A stretch of 36,949 nucleotides of DNA, from positions 1-36,949 of the forward strand of contig NZ_JADEWN010000062.1 in assembly GCF_015207655.1 (NCBI RefSeq), in the 5' to 3' direction. Under the pieces are notes generated by a model that worked only from the letters and a program-made list of their open reading frames with translations, was not told where the DNA came from and ran no database searches. Position numbers and translations under genes: made by a program. Positions 1 to 8,989 of this stretch are shown here, piece after piece (position 1 is the first letter of the stretch; each line of letters starts with the position of its first letter). The stretch comes from Gloeocapsopsis crepidinum LEGE 06123 (GTDB lineage Bacteria; Cyanobacteriota; Cyanobacteriia; Cyanobacteriales; Chroococcidiopsidaceae).

Positions 1-225
1 GCTTTCAAACTATTATTCTTTTCTTGGTTCAGTTGCCCTTCCGGAGGCGCTTTGCGCTTGCCTTTCCTTCTGGCGCTTTACTAATATATCTAACCTCAAT
101 TGAAATTGTCAAGCTTTTTGAGAGAAAGTTTTTCGAAATTGCTGAAAATACAGTAACAGAAGGCATTTGAAGGCAACAATAAGGCAAACTTTGAGAAGGA
201 GTTACGAAAAAAGGTTTGAAATAGG
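1..225. other. Left-edge intergenic region and glyQ leader
   Basis: No gene is visible here. Bases about 38-85 are much more GC-rich than their surroundings and are built of nested short inverted repeats around GCGCTTTGCGC. They resemble the dispersed short repeats found between cyanobacterial genes, although no second copy in this window confirms it. The remainder is AT-rich leader of glyQ. A purine-rich AGAAGGAG lies at 194-201, and AAAAAAGG at 207-214 sits about 11 bases before the GTG start. No convincing -35/-10 pair was found. Confidence 0.4.
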
Positions 226-1119
226 GTGAATTTTCAGTCAGTTATTGCGGTATTGCATCAGTTTTGGGGCGATCTCGGTTGCTTAATCGCCCAGCCTTAT
301 GACATTGAAAAGGGTGCAGGAACGAAAAATCCCCATACATTCCTCAGGGCTTTAGGTCCAGAACCTTGGGCAGTTGCGTATGTAGAACCGTGTCGTCGCC
401 CTACTGATGGGCGCTATGGAGAAAATCCTAATCGCTTTCAGTACTACTATCAGTACCAAGTTTTAATTAAGCCGTCACCAGATAACATTCAAGAAATTTA
501 TCTTGACTCGTTAAGGGCTTTGGAGATTCGTCCGGAAGATCATGACGTCCGGTTTGTGGAGGATAACTGGGAAGATGCGACGGTTGGCGCTTGGGGCACT
601 GGTTGGGAAGTTTGGCTCGACGGAATGGAGATTACGCAATTTACTTACTTCCAACAGTGTGGGGGGATTGATTGTCGTCCAGTTTCAATTGAAATTACCT
701 ATGGACTGGAGAGGTTAGCAATGTATCTTCAAGAGGTTGAGGCGATTACAAAGATTCAGTGGACAGACAACATTGCTTATGGCGATGTCCACCTGCAAGG
801 AGAAATAGAACAGTGTACTTATAACTTTGAAGCATCAAACCCAGAGTTGTTATTTACCTTGTTTAATCTATACGAACAAGAAGCACAGCAACTAGCAGAT
901 AGAGGATTGGTTTTACCAACTTTAGATTATGTTTTGAAGTGCTCGCATACATTTAACTTGTTAGATGCGCGAGGAGTGATCGCTGTCACGGAACGCACTC
1001 GATATATTGCTAGAATTCGTAGCTTAGCCAGGAAAATCGCTCAGCTTTATGTACAGCAAAGAGAAACCCTCGGTTTCCCGCTATTAAATGTCAAGGGAGG
1101 CGTTGAGGCAAATGTTTAA
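226..1119 (+). CDS. glyQ: Glycyl-tRNA synthetase alpha subunit
   Basis: GlyQ is the catalytic alpha chain of the bacterial alpha2beta2 class II glycyl-tRNA synthetase. It activates glycine and needs the separately encoded beta chain GlyS, which is not in this window. The 297 residues match the usual length. The near-invariant family N terminus is present (MNFQSVIA, then HQFWGD and GCLIAQPYD), followed by the class II block [18 protein letters not shown] at about 66-83 and the motif 3 region [10 protein letters not shown]. Translation starts at GTG, chosen because it yields exactly the conserved family start and because an in-frame TGA lies three codons upstream. The 3' end overlaps the start of the DUF4079 gene by eight bases, so the two are probably translationally coupled. 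Identification is secure. Confidence 0.97.
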   Translation: MNFQSVIAVLHQFWGDLGCLIAQPYDIEKGAGTKNPHTFLRALGPEPWAVAYVEPCRRPTDGRYGENPNRFQYYYQYQVLIKPSPDNIQEIYLDSLRALEIRPEDHDVRFVEDNWEDATVGAWGTGWEVWLDGMEITQFTYFQQCGGIDCRPVSIEITYGLERLAMYLQEVEAITKIQWTDNIAYGDVHLQGEIEQCTYNFEASNPELLFTLFNLYEQEAQQLADRGLVLPTLDYVLKCSHTFNLLDARGVIAVTERTRYIARIRSLARKIAQLYVQQRETLGFPLLNVKGGVEANV

Positions 1120-1591
1120 CTTAACTGAAGTGTTAGAAGCGATCGCGCTTTGGTTTCGTAGTTTAGGAATACCAGAATCGATTGTGCGCTGGGGACACCC
1201 AGCAATGATGGCAATTGTCATATTTGCGATGGGTAGCTTTGTGGGATTTGCTGGATGGCGGGGACGAGTTGCGACAGATAAAGCTATCACCAGTAAGAGT
1301 TTGGCAGATCATCGAACATTAGCACCGTGGATGTTTCTATTCATGGCGCTTGGTTATACAGGTGGTGTGTTGTCTTTGGTAATGCAACGTCAGCCAATTA
1401 TGGAAAGCCCGCATTTTTGGACAGGTTCGAGTTTGTTAGTGCTGCTACTAGTAAATGCGGCGATCGCATTATTTGGTTTTGGACGCGATCAAGGTACATT
1501 ACGCACGATTCACGCCTATTTAGGAAGTACTGCCCTCGGTTTGATGGTTCTTCATGCTGTATTCGGGTTGAAATTAGGTTTGGCGATTTAA
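1112..1591 (+). CDS. DUF4079 family membrane protein
   Basis: This is an integral membrane protein of about 159 residues from the cyanobacterial/plastid DUF4079 family, whose function is unknown. Four hydrophobic segments are visible, at roughly 28-46, 71-90, 101-122 and 135-155. Histidines recur at or near their ends (GHPAMM, HFWTG, HAYLG, HAVFG), which recalls cytochrome b561-like haem-binding bundles; that comparison is inference. The ATG at 1112 is preferred over one at 1088 because AGGGAGG at 1094-1100 is properly placed for it and because it gives the short ATG/TAA overlap with glyQ typical of coupled genes. comEC follows nine bases after the stop, so glyQ, this gene and comEC may form one transcript. 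Confidence 0.85.
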   Translation: MFNLTEVLEAIALWFRSLGIPESIVRWGHPAMMAIVIFAMGSFVGFAGWRGRVATDKAITSKSLADHRTLAPWMFLFMALGYTGGVLSLVMQRQPIMESPHFWTGSSLLVLLLVNAAIALFGFGRDQGTLRTIHAYLGSTALGLMVLHAVFGLKLGLAI

Positions 1592-1599
1592 CAACGCAG

Positions 1600-3786
1600 A
1601 TGAACGCAGCTATTCTATGTTTAGCTTTTATTGCAGGTTTGTTATCTACAGCTTTTGTGTGGGGAGGATATGCAGTATTATCTATCGGGATAGTTGCGTC
1701 TGTTTTCGTTAAACGCGTTTGGCGGGGTAGTCCTAAACCACAAGTTTGGTTAATCGCTGGAATCATTGGCTTGTTAGCAAGTTTGTACTTTCAAATGCGG
1801 ATACCGCAACCAGCAACGAATGATATTAGTCGGTTAATTGAAAACCAACAGCAAGTTGTTACTGTTCAGGGAAAAATTACAAGTACGCCGCGCTTAACTC
1901 GGAGTCAACGAGGACAATTTTGGTTATTGACAAGTTGGTTAGAGGGAAGTAAAGTCACAGGAAAAGTATACGTTACTGTACCTTTACTCCAAGCAACAGG
2001 GTTATATCCTGGACAAAGAATTGCAGTTACTGGTGTCTTATATCAACCTTCAATAGCAACAAATCCAGGAGGCTTTGATTTTCGGGCATATCTAGCAAGA
2101 GAAAGTACGTTTGCAGGTTTGAGTGGGCGACGAGTTGAAATTACAGAAGGACAAAAATCTTCTAAATGGGGTTGGTGGAAGATTCGCCAAAAAATTGTGC
2201 GATCGCAAGTACGGTGGCTAGGTAGCCCAGAAGGATCGCTTGTGAGTTCAATGGTAATTGGTGGAAAAGCGGTCGATCTACCTTACGATATCCGTGACTT
2301 ATTTGTACAAGTTGGGTTAGCCCATGCTTTAGCGGCATCAGGATTTCAAACTTCATTAATTCTAGGGGTGATGCTGGCATTGTTACGGCAGTTTTCGCTG
2401 GTACTGCAAGTGAGTTTTACAGGAGGTGCATTATTACTCTTTCTAGGATTAACTGGCATGCAGCCCTCAGTGTTACGTGCTGTTGTAATGGGGTTTGCGG
2501 TACTTGTTGCAATTGGAACAAAGCGTAAAGTTAAACCCTTGGGTTCACTATTATTTGCTGCAACGTTATTATTGCTATTCAATCCGCTATGGATTTGGGA
2601 TTTAGGATTTCAACTGAGCTTTTTGGCTACTTTAGGATTATTAGTTACTGTACCGCCGTTAATCAAACGTTTGGATTGGCTACCAGTGGCGATCGCAACT
2701 TTGATTGCAGTTCCGCTAGCAGCAACTTTGTGGACTTTACCGTTACAACTTCAAGTATTTGGTATTGTTCCACTTTATAGCTTGGTAGTTAATGTTTTAA
2801 GTACGCCGTTGATATCGGTAATTAGTATCGGTGGCATTGTAAGCGCGATCGCATCCATCGTTTACCCTTTTGCAGGAAGTGCTTTAGCTTGGCTGTTGTA
2901 TTACCCAACTCATTTTTTAATTGGATTGATAGGATTTTTTGCGCAGTTACCAGGAAACTCAATTGCTGTAGGTAGAATTTCTGTTTTACAGTTACTGATG
3001 GTCTATGGATTAATCATCTTAGCTTGGTTACAACTTTGGTGGCAAAAGCGTTCGTGGTTAGTTGGTGTCATAGCAATGGGTATCATTTTAGTTCCGATAT
3101 GGCACAGCCAAGCTACCGTATTTCGGGCAACAGTGTTAGCAACTGCCTCTGAACCAGTGTTAGTGATACAAGACCAAGGTAAGGTTGTACTCGTGAATAG
3201 TGGCGACCTGAATACAGTAAGGTTTACTGTGTTACCATTTTTGCAACAGCAGGGTATAAATCAGATTGAGTGGGCGATCGCTACCGATAGTGAGACAAGT
3301 CATCGTAGTTGGGAAGAGATTAATAGGCGTTTACCAGTCAAGAATTTTTATACTTCGACCAGTTCAACTGAAAGAACACCTGCATTAGCAAATGTTTGGC
3401 GTTCTGAACGAACATTAATTGCTGGTGATACAAAGATACAGATTAATGATGACGGATTGCAATTGCAAATAAAAGAGCAAACGTGGTTGTTACTCACTAA
3501 TGTTGGATCTGATGAGCAAAAGCAACTAGTTTCTGTAAAGAAATTACCTGATGCGCAAGTGTTGTGGTGGTCTGGAGAGACTTTAGCAGAAGAAATCTTA
3601 GCAGCAGTGAAACCAGAAGTGGCGATCGCTTCTACTACCGATCTAAGTGCTGACGTCCTATCGTTACTAGACCGAAACAAAATTCAGCTTTTGTGGACAG
3701 GAAGGGATGGAGCGATTCAATGGACACCCAAGGAAAAGTTTGAAGCAACAGTGGATGAAGCAGAAAATAGTGCTGCGTGGCTGTAA
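1600..3786 (+). CDS. comEC: ComEC/Rec2 family competence DNA-uptake channel
   Basis: This is the inner-membrane channel that passes single-stranded DNA into the cytoplasm during natural transformation, about 728 residues. An N-terminal pair of membrane helices is followed by the DUF4131/OB-like domain (about 65-190: VTVQGKITSTPRLT and YPGQRIAVTGVLYQP). Next comes the polytopic competence domain with the conserved HALAASG motif, and then a C-terminal metallo-beta-lactamase-like domain from about residue 500. In that last domain the zinc-binding HxHxDH motif is not recognisable: the equivalent stretch reads WAIATDSETSHRSW. The domain is therefore probably catalytically dead or divergent. A longer open frame reaches back to 1327, but it overlaps the DUF4079 gene out of frame. 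The ATG at 1600, just after that gene's stop, is the sensible start. Confidence 0.93.
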   Translation: MNAAILCLAFIAGLLSTAFVWGGYAVLSIGIVASVFVKRVWRGSPKPQVWLIAGIIGLLASLYFQMRIPQPATNDISRLIENQQQVVTVQGKITSTPRLTRSQRGQFWLLTSWLEGSKVTGKVYVTVPLLQATGLYPGQRIAVTGVLYQPSIATNPGGFDFRAYLARESTFAGLSGRRVEITEGQKSSKWGWWKIRQKIVRSQVRWLGSPEGSLVSSMVIGGKAVDLPYDIRDLFVQVGLAHALAASGFQTSLILGVMLALLRQFSLVLQVSFTGGALLLFLGLTGMQPSVLRAVVMGFAVLVAIGTKRKVKPLGSLLFAATLLLLFNPLWIWDLGFQLSFLATLGLLVTVPPLIKRLDWLPVAIATLIAVPLAATLWTLPLQLQVFGIVPLYSLVVNVLSTPLISVISIGGIVSAIASIVYPFAGSALAWLLYYPTHFLIGLIGFFAQLPGNSIAVGRISVLQLLMVYGLIILAWLQLWWQKRSWLVGVIAMGIILVPIWHSQATVFRATVLATASEPVLVIQDQGKVVLVNSGDLNTVRFTVLPFLQQQGINQIEWAIATDSETSHRSWEEINRRLPVKNFYTSTSSTERTPALANVWRSERTLIAGDTKIQINDDGLQLQIKEQTWLLLTNVGSDEQKQLVSVKKLPDAQVLWWSGETLAEEILAAVKPEVAIASTTDLSADVLSLLDRNKIQLLWTGRDGAIQWTPKEKFEATVDEAENSAAWL

Positions 3787-3838
3787 AAAGATCCTAGTTC
3801 GTGATATTGTTATTTACAGTAGGAAAGTGTGCCTACTT

Positions 3839-3925
3839 GGAGAGGTGGCAGAGTGGTTGAATGCGACGCACTCGAAATGCGTTATGGCGGCAACGTCATC
3901 GTGGGTTCAAATCCCACCCTCTCCG
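3839..3925 (+). tRNA. tRNA-Ser (anticodon CGA)
   Basis: This is a class II tRNA of 87 nt read directly from the sequence. The acceptor stem GGAGAGG (3839-3845) pairs with CCTCTCC (3918-3924), with G as discriminator. The anticodon stem ACGCA/TGCGT encloses loop CTCGAAA with anticodon CGA at 3873-3875. A long variable arm typical of serine tRNA occupies about 3883-3900, and the T arm is GTGGG-TTCAAAT-CCCAC. CCA is not encoded. It decodes UCG. An AGTAGG/CCTACT inverted repeat (3818-3837) lies immediately upstream, between the comEC stop and the tRNA. Confidence 0.97.
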
Positions 3926-3986
3926 TTTGAGTAGTTACCAAATATGAGATTACTTGTGGCACCACAATAAGTGCTGGCATAGAGTC

Positions 3987-4424
3987 ATGCTGATTAAAAA
4001 TGAGCTAATTGAAATTAAAACATCGGAAGGAATTAGCATTCACAATATTACGCTCCGGATTGAGAAGATCCTGACTGCTACCGCGATTCAAAATGGTCAA
4101 GTTTTGGTTTTTTCACGACACACGACTACAGCTTTAGCAATTAATGAAGACGAGGAGAGGTTGCTGGACGATGTCAAGGCCCATTTAGAGAAGTTAGCGC
4201 CTTCTTCTGGGAAGTACTTACACAACGACTTGCATTTAAGGGTTGTGCCCCCAGATGAACCGATGAACGCACACTCGCATTTGATGGCAATGATGCTCAG
4301 TAGTAGCGAAGTCATTCCAGTGGTAGATGGAAAGTTAGCGTTGGGGACGTGGCAATCGGTGTTGTTTTTTGATTTGGATGGTTCGCGTACAAGAAGTGTA
4401 CTTGTGCAAATTAGCGGTGAATAA
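3987..4424 (+). CDS. YjbQ/UPF0047 family protein
   Basis: This is a small single-domain protein of about 145 residues in the YjbQ (UPF0047) family. E. coli YjbQ has been linked to weak thiamine phosphate synthase activity, but the physiological role is unsettled. Conserved family features are visible: the HTTTALAINEDE block, the LHNDLHLR motif, and NAHSHLMAMMLSSSEVIPV followed by LALGTWQSVLFFDLDG near the C terminus. The frame can be extended upstream to a TTG at 3954, but the ATG at 3987 gives the family length and start (MLIKNELIEIKTSEG). The upstream Shine-Dalgarno is poor. The gene converges on the DUF4174 gene with only 15 bases between stops. Confidence 0.88.
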   Translation: MLIKNELIEIKTSEGISIHNITLRIEKILTATAIQNGQVLVFSRHTTTALAINEDEERLLDDVKAHLEKLAPSSGKYLHNDLHLRVVPPDEPMNAHSHLMAMMLSSSEVIPVVDGKLALGTWQSVLFFDLDGSRTRSVLVQISGE

Positions 4425-4439
4425 TCGCATCTCCTGACT

Positions 4440-4892
4440 TTAGTTTTTTGAGCGCATTTCTTGCTGTCGCATCGGCATAGCATCGATCTGCTGAAAGATG
4501 GCTGTGGGTTCTACGGGAGTCGTTTCGCGGCGTTTAGCTGTACCGTCTTTGCCAACGAGAATCACGCTAAATTTATCACCTATATTGAATTGTTGTTTGA
4601 TCTGATAAACGTCTTCTGAATCAATATTCTTACCATTAATGCGGCTTCTACCGTTAGTGAAGAGTTCGATTAAGAGTAAGTCTCGATCTGCAAATTCTGC
4701 GGCTTGATCCGAGAATAGTTGCATCTGCTGTTGGTATTCTAGGGTATTTTCCGATGGGGCAGATACTAATAGCAGGCGGTTTTGCCATTGGTAGGATTGA
4801 AGGTTAAGCACGATCGGTGTTTGTTGAAGGGTTTGGTTTGGTGCAGAGGTGATAGGTGAATTGGGAGAAACTGTGAGAAAGGTTAAGTGCAA
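4440..4892 (-). CDS. DUF4174 domain protein, N terminus uncertain
   Basis: This is a small protein with a DUF4174 domain (about residues 30-140; NLQSYQWQNRLLLVSAPSE, then a RDLLLIELFTNG block). The fold is thioredoxin-like, the function is unknown, and most relatives are exported. In this frame the only start near the expected position is a TTG at 4890-4892, directly after an in-frame TAA. A hydrophobic, signal-peptide-like stretch beginning with ATG at 4914 (MLTQLISLALNL) lies in the neighbouring frame. A one-base frameshift near 4880-4890 would fuse it to this ORF and restore a plausible signal peptide. Whether that shift is a real mutation, a sequencing error, or the TTG is genuinely used cannot be decided here. 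Confidence 0.7.
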   Translation of the reverse strand: MHLTFLTVSPNSPITSAPNQTLQQTPIVLNLQSYQWQNRLLLVSAPSENTLEYQQQMQLFSDQAAEFADRDLLLIELFTNGRSRINGKNIDSEDVYQIKQQFNIGDKFSVILVGKDGTAKRRETTPVEPTAIFQQIDAMPMRQQEMRSKN

Positions 4893-4934
4893 GAGAGATT
4901 AGTTGGGTAAGCATGAATTTGAGGTAACGAACTA

Positions 4935-4996
4935 CATGGACGTATCCTTTTCGCAGGGTAGACACCTTCCCCGCAGGAGTTGCCAAAGGCTAGGAC
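4935..4996. repeat. Degenerate cyanobacterial short dispersed repeat
   Basis: Read on the minus strand, this stretch contains CTTTGGCAACTCCTGCGGGG followed by AAGGTGTCTACCCTGCG. It resembles a GC-rich, hairpin-forming repeat that I recall as common between cyanobacterial genes. It separates the livF stop from the DUF4174 gene. No second copy in this window confirms it, so the assignment rests on recognition. Confidence 0.45.
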
Positions 4997-5029
4997 ACGA
5001 AGGGAAGAAGTGTTTTGATCGTTGTGATT

Positions 5030-5779
5030 TTAACCTAAGTAAGCTTTTTTGACTTGTTCGTTATTGAGTAGGTTAGCGGCTTTGTCTGTGAGGGTGATGC
5101 AGCCTGCTTCTAGAACGTAACCGCGATCGGCAATTTGAAGGGCGAGATTGGCGTTTTGTTCGACTAGGAGGATAGTGACGCCAGTAGTGCGGAGATTTTG
5201 GATAATAGAGAAGATTTCGCGGACGATCGCAGGGGCAAGTCCAAGACTGGGTTCGTCTAAGAGTAGTAGTTTGGGTTTACTCATTAAAGCACGGGCGATC
5301 GCTAACATTTGCTGTTCGCCACCACTGAGGGTTGCTGCAAGTTGATTGCGGCGTTCAAATAGACGCGGGAAAATTTTGAATTGATGGTTGATATCGGCTT
5401 TAACGGTTGCTGAGTTAGGGCGGATGTATGCGCCGAGTTTTAGGTTGTCGAGAACGGTTTGTCGGGCTAGTACTCGTCTTCCTTCAGGACAATGCGCGAT
5501 ACCACTTTGGACAACCTTGTAGGTAGGATAACGAGTAATATTATGTCCTTCGTAATAGATTTGTCCACTGCGACAATTTACAAGTCGGGAGATTGCGCGT
5601 AATGTAGTGGTTTTCCCTGCACCATTTGCACCAATTAAAGTAACTACTTCACCTGGATGAATAATGATATCAATACTTTTTAATGCTTGAATGCCGCCAT
5701 AATTTACTGATAAGTTTTTGATATTTAATAGCTCAGAATTATTCTGATAAATTATTTCCTTATGATTACCTAAGCTCAT
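5030..5779 (-). CDS. livF: Branched-chain/neutral amino acid ABC importer ATPase, LivF type
   Basis: This is one of the two cytoplasmic ATPases of a HAAT-family importer for hydrophobic or neutral amino acids (LivF; the cyanobacterial equivalent is NatE). The 249 residues show Walker A GANGAGKTT near residue 50, the LivF-type HCPEGRRVLARQTVLDNL block, the signature LSGGEQQ, Walker B LLLLDEP and the switch region LLVEQNA. The N-terminal 17 residues are extra compared with many LivF proteins. Its ATG overlaps the livG stop by one base (TAATG), so the two are translationally coupled. It is the last gene of livM-livG-livF. The periplasmic binding protein and the second permease (LivH/NatD) are absent from the window, as expected where nat genes are scattered. 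The substrate range is inferred from the family. Confidence 0.92.
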   Translation of the reverse strand: MSLGNHKEIIYQNNSELLNIKNLSVNYGGIQALKSIDIIIHPGEVVTLIGANGAGKTTTLRAISRLVNCRSGQIYYEGHNITRYPTYKVVQSGIAHCPEGRRVLARQTVLDNLKLGAYIRPNSATVKADINHQFKIFPRLFERRNQLAATLSGGEQQMLAIARALMSKPKLLLLDEPSLGLAPAIVREIFSIIQNLRTTGVTILLVEQNANLALQIADRGYVLEAGCITLTDKAANLLNNEQVKKAYLG

Positions 5780-6570
5780 TATCCTACTCCTAGGTAAGCT
5801 GCTATGACCGCTGGATCACTTCTTACTTTTTCTGGTTGTCCTAGTGCAATTAACTGACCAAAATCTAAAACTGCAATGCGATCGCATAATCCCATAACGA
5901 GTGGTACGTGATGCTCAATTAAAATAGTAGTTAAATCAAAATCTGTGGTAATTTGTCGAATAAACTTACTTAAGTTCTGTTTTTCATTGGGGTTCATCCC
6001 TGCTGCAGGTTCATCGAGAAGTAGAAGTTGTGGTTCCAAAGCTAATGCACGAGCAATTTCCAATCTGCGTTGATCTCCATAAGGTAAATTATGGGCTTTT
6101 TCGGTAGCGCGATTGCTTAAACCTACTAAGTTAAGTAATTCTAATGCTTTTTGTTTGTTGTTTTGCTCTTCTTTTGGTGCAGGTGGTAAACCCAAAACTC
6201 CGGTGAATACATTACTATTAATATGAATATGTCTGGCAACAATAATATTTTCTATTGCAGTGAGTTCGCCAAATAAGCGAATATTTTGAAATGTTCTAGC
6301 AATTCCCTGAGAAGCAATTTGATGTGGGCGAAGTTTAATAATTTCTTTACTACAATATAGAAGTTTTCCACCTGAAGGCTGGACTAAACCTGTAATTAAA
6401 TTAAATAGGGTTGTTTTACCAGCACCGTTAGGACCAATTAAACCGAAAATCTCATTTTTATTAACAGTAAACGAAACATTATTTACTGCAACTAATCCAC
6501 CAAAACGCCGCGTTAGCTGCTGTGCTTCCAAAATAGGATCGTTGTTCTTTAAGTCTACCTCTTCATCCAC
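5779..6570 (-). CDS. livG: Branched-chain/neutral amino acid ABC importer ATPase, LivG type
   Basis: This is the second ATPase of the same importer (LivG; NatA in cyanobacteria), 263 residues. Walker A GPNGAGKTT is near residue 48. The LivG-specific QGIARTFQNIRLF follows, then a divergent insert, the signature-equivalent LPYGDQRRLEIARAL, and Walker B LLLLDEPAAGMNPNE. The C-terminal LivG tail LGQPEKVRSDPAVIAAYLG is complete. Replacement of LSGGQ by LPYGDQ is normal for LivG. The start overlaps the end of livM by 16 bases, and its stop overlaps the livF start, giving a tightly packed operon with fixed stoichiometry. Confidence 0.93.
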   Translation of the reverse strand: MDEEVDLKNNDPILEAQQLTRRFGGLVAVNNVSFTVNKNEIFGLIGPNGAGKTTLFNLITGLVQPSGGKLLYCSKEIIKLRPHQIASQGIARTFQNIRLFGELTAIENIIVARHIHINSNVFTGVLGLPPAPKEEQNNKQKALELLNLVGLSNRATEKAHNLPYGDQRRLEIARALALEPQLLLLDEPAAGMNPNEKQNLSKFIRQITTDFDLTTILIEHHVPLVMGLCDRIAVLDFGQLIALGQPEKVRSDPAVIAAYLGVG

Positions 6571-7490
6571 GATCTTATCCCTCGCTCCTTCAATAATTCT
6601 GGCGTGACCAAACCTTGAGGGAAAAATATTGTACCAATTACAATAAGTAGTCCAAATATGATTAAACGACCATCACGGAAAAATTGTGCTAGTACGGTGG
6701 GTAATCCTGCTGTATCGGCGATTGCTCTTAAGACTTCGGGTAATGCTGTAAATATCATACCGCCTAACACAGGTCCTATAAAGCTTCTCGAACCACCAAT
6801 CAAAACAAAAGTTAGATAAATGATACTTGCATCAAACGTTCCTTGACGTGCATTCCAGGTGTTGAGGAAGTGTGCACTGATTGCACCCACCATTCCTGCT
6901 AAAATTGCACCTAGGGTAAATGCTAGAACCTTGTAGTAAGTTGGATTAATCGCCATTGCATCAGCGGCGAGTTCGTCTTCGCGAATTGCAGCAAAAGCCC
7001 TCCCTACGCGAATTTTTTCTAGACGGTATAGAAAGAACATACTCACTAAAAGTAAAGGAATTGCAATCCATAAATACTCGATTGCTGTTTGAAACGGTTG
7101 AGGAATACCAAAAATACCTACCGCACCGCCAGTAATTTCAAGATTTAAAGAAACAACACGTAATATTTCGACGAATGCAATAGTTGCGATCGCCAAATAA
7201 ATTCCGCGTAACCGTAATGCAGGAATTCCAACAATGACACCTAGTATCCCACATACGACACCAGCAACTAGCATTTCTAACAGTAAAAATGGAACCGGAA
7301 ATAACTCTTGCGTAGCAGAAAAGACTTGCGTTGACAGAATTGCAGCAATATAGCCTCCCAAAGCATAAAAGCCAGGACTTGCTAAAGACAGTTGTCCAGC
7401 CATGAGAGGTAAGTATAATGATAGTCCTAGCATTGCCCCAATAACCATTGAGACAATTAAAAACCCATAGGTATCAAAAAAGCCAACCAT
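6555..7490 (-). CDS. livM: Branched-chain/neutral amino acid ABC importer permease, LivM type
   Basis: This is an inner-membrane permease of the importer (LivM; NatC-like in cyanobacteria), 311 residues with about eight to nine hydrophobic segments. The family block GIPALRLRGIYLAIATIAF is near residue 110, followed by the coupling-loop region RVGRAFAAIREDELAADAMAINPTYYKVLAF and FVLIGGSRSFIGPVLG. The start is the ATG at 7488-7490, with a weak Shine-Dalgarno. glcF ends 72 bases upstream on the same strand, so the transporter could be read from the glcF transcript or from its own promoter in that gap. The complete HAAT complex would need a LivH-type permease and a binding protein encoded elsewhere. 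Confidence 0.92.
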   Translation of the reverse strand: MVGFFDTYGFLIVSMVIGAMLGLSLYLPLMAGQLSLASPGFYALGGYIAAILSTQVFSATQELFPVPFLLLEMLVAGVVCGILGVIVGIPALRLRGIYLAIATIAFVEILRVVSLNLEITGGAVGIFGIPQPFQTAIEYLWIAIPLLLVSMFFLYRLEKIRVGRAFAAIREDELAADAMAINPTYYKVLAFTLGAILAGMVGAISAHFLNTWNARQGTFDASIIYLTFVLIGGSRSFIGPVLGGMIFTALPEVLRAIADTAGLPTVLAQFFRDGRLIIFGLLIVIGTIFFPQGLVTPELLKERGIRSWMKR

Positions 7491-7562
7491 GAGTCGTCAT
7501 GCAGTTGTTATATGAAGAGGTATTCTCCCATAAAAACTGATCCAGCTACGCTACTCTTAAAG

Positions 7563-8933
7563 TTATTTGCACTGGACATCTAGCTGAATTGCGCGAATTG
7601 AGTAATCTAGTAACTCCATCGGATGCATCACAGTAATCTTGCTACTTTGCTGCTGCATATGTTTGGTAATCTGCAAAGTACAACCAGGATTGGCAGACGC
7701 AACTAATTCTGCACCTGTATTCAAGAGATTTTGTACTTTCTGCTTGCCTAACTCATCCGCAACTTCAGGTTGTAGCATATTGTAAACACCTGCACTTCCA
7801 CAGCATAAGGCTGCATCAAGGGGTTCTCTTAGTTGTACTCCAGGAATTTGTCGGAGTAATTGGCGGGGTTGGATACTAATTTTTTGTCCATGTAATAAAT
7901 GACAAGCATCCTGATAAACTAAGGTTAGAGGTTTTTCTGTTAGAGGTGAAAGTTTGGCGGTTAAACCAACGCTAGCAAGAAATTCTTGTGCATCTTTAAC
8001 GTTGGCAGCAAAGTCTTTAGCTTTATCGCAGTATTCTGGATCGTCTTGCAGTAAATGCCCGTATTCTTTTAATGTATGACCGCAACCAGCTGCATTGATA
8101 ATAACAGCATCTACGCCAGTATCTGCAAAGCTATCAATCATCTGACGTGCTAAAGCTTTAGCTTGTTCTTCTTGTCCTTGATGATGCGGTAATGCTGCGC
8201 AACAGCCCTGTGTTTTGGGAATAACAACTTCGCAGCCATTTGCTGTTAAAACTCTTACAGTAGCTTCGTTGATTGGTGAGAAAAAGAGTCGCTGTACGCA
8301 ACCTAAAATCATACCTACGCGATAGCGTTTCTCACCTTGGGCAGGAATAATTGTTGGTAGTTTGTCTTGAAAAGAATTCAGCGTAATTTGCGGTAAGATT
8401 GATTCCATCGCGGCGAGGCGAGGAGAAAAGCGTTGAAGTAACTTTGTCGAACGGACAAGCTTTTGCACACCTGACTTTTGATATAGCAGTAGAGGTGCGA
8501 GTAAAAATCGCAGGCGATTAGGATAGGGAAATAAGGAAAAAATGAGTTGACGATACAAGCGATCGCCCAAATTACGCGGATAGTTACGTTCGACTTGGGG
8601 ACGTGTTGCAGAAATTAATTTGTCGTATTGTACGCCGGAAGGACACGTTGTAACGCACGCTAGACATCCTAAACACGAGTCAAAATGCTGTACTGTCGCT
8701 TTGCTAAGCGGGATTTCTCCTTCGTTCACAGCATCCATAAGATAAATGCGTCCGCGGGGAGAATCCATTTCTTTGCCAATTACGCGATAACTCGGACATG
8801 TTGAAAGACAAAATCCACAATGAACGCAAGTGTCGATTAACTTTGAATCAGGTGGATGTTGCTTATCAAAGCCACTCAAGTGACTCAAATTAGCAGGTAT
8901 TGCATCTTTTGAAGAGTTTTCTGAAGTTTGCAT
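7563..8933 (-). CDS. glcF: Glycolate dehydrogenase iron-sulfur subunit
   Basis: GlcF is the electron-transfer subunit of glycolate dehydrogenase (GlcDEF), which oxidises photorespiratory glycolate to glyoxylate and passes electrons to the membrane quinone pool. Two ferredoxin-type [4Fe-4S] motifs are visible, CVHCGFCLSTCP (C36, C39, C42, C46) and CLGCLACVTTCP (C87, C90, C93, C97). Two cysteine-rich CCG-type domains follow (GCCAALPHHQG and ALCCGSAGVYNM). At about 456 residues it is full length. The ATG at 8933 is preferred to an upstream in-frame start because GAGGG lies about 12 bases before it. The broken Uma2 gene lies immediately upstream, separating it from glcE. Confidence 0.93.
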   Translation of the reverse strand: MQTSENSSKDAIPANLSHLSGFDKQHPPDSKLIDTCVHCGFCLSTCPSYRVIGKEMDSPRGRIYLMDAVNEGEIPLSKATVQHFDSCLGCLACVTTCPSGVQYDKLISATRPQVERNYPRNLGDRLYRQLIFSLFPYPNRLRFLLAPLLLYQKSGVQKLVRSTKLLQRFSPRLAAMESILPQITLNSFQDKLPTIIPAQGEKRYRVGMILGCVQRLFFSPINEATVRVLTANGCEVVIPKTQGCCAALPHHQGQEEQAKALARQMIDSFADTGVDAVIINAAGCGHTLKEYGHLLQDDPEYCDKAKDFAANVKDAQEFLASVGLTAKLSPLTEKPLTLVYQDACHLLHGQKISIQPRQLLRQIPGVQLREPLDAALCCGSAGVYNMLQPEVADELGKQKVQNLLNTGAELVASANPGCTLQITKHMQQQSSKITVMHPMELLDYSIRAIQLDVQCK

Positions 8934-8989
8934 TGTATTCTTTATTCCCTCAAAAATTAATTCCAAATTTCTATAAAATCTAAAATAAA

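Noticed and set aside
3707-3934. Plus-strand 75-codon frame covering the tRNA gene
   Set aside because: It overlaps the comEC end out of frame and translates straight through tRNA-Ser, so it is not a gene.
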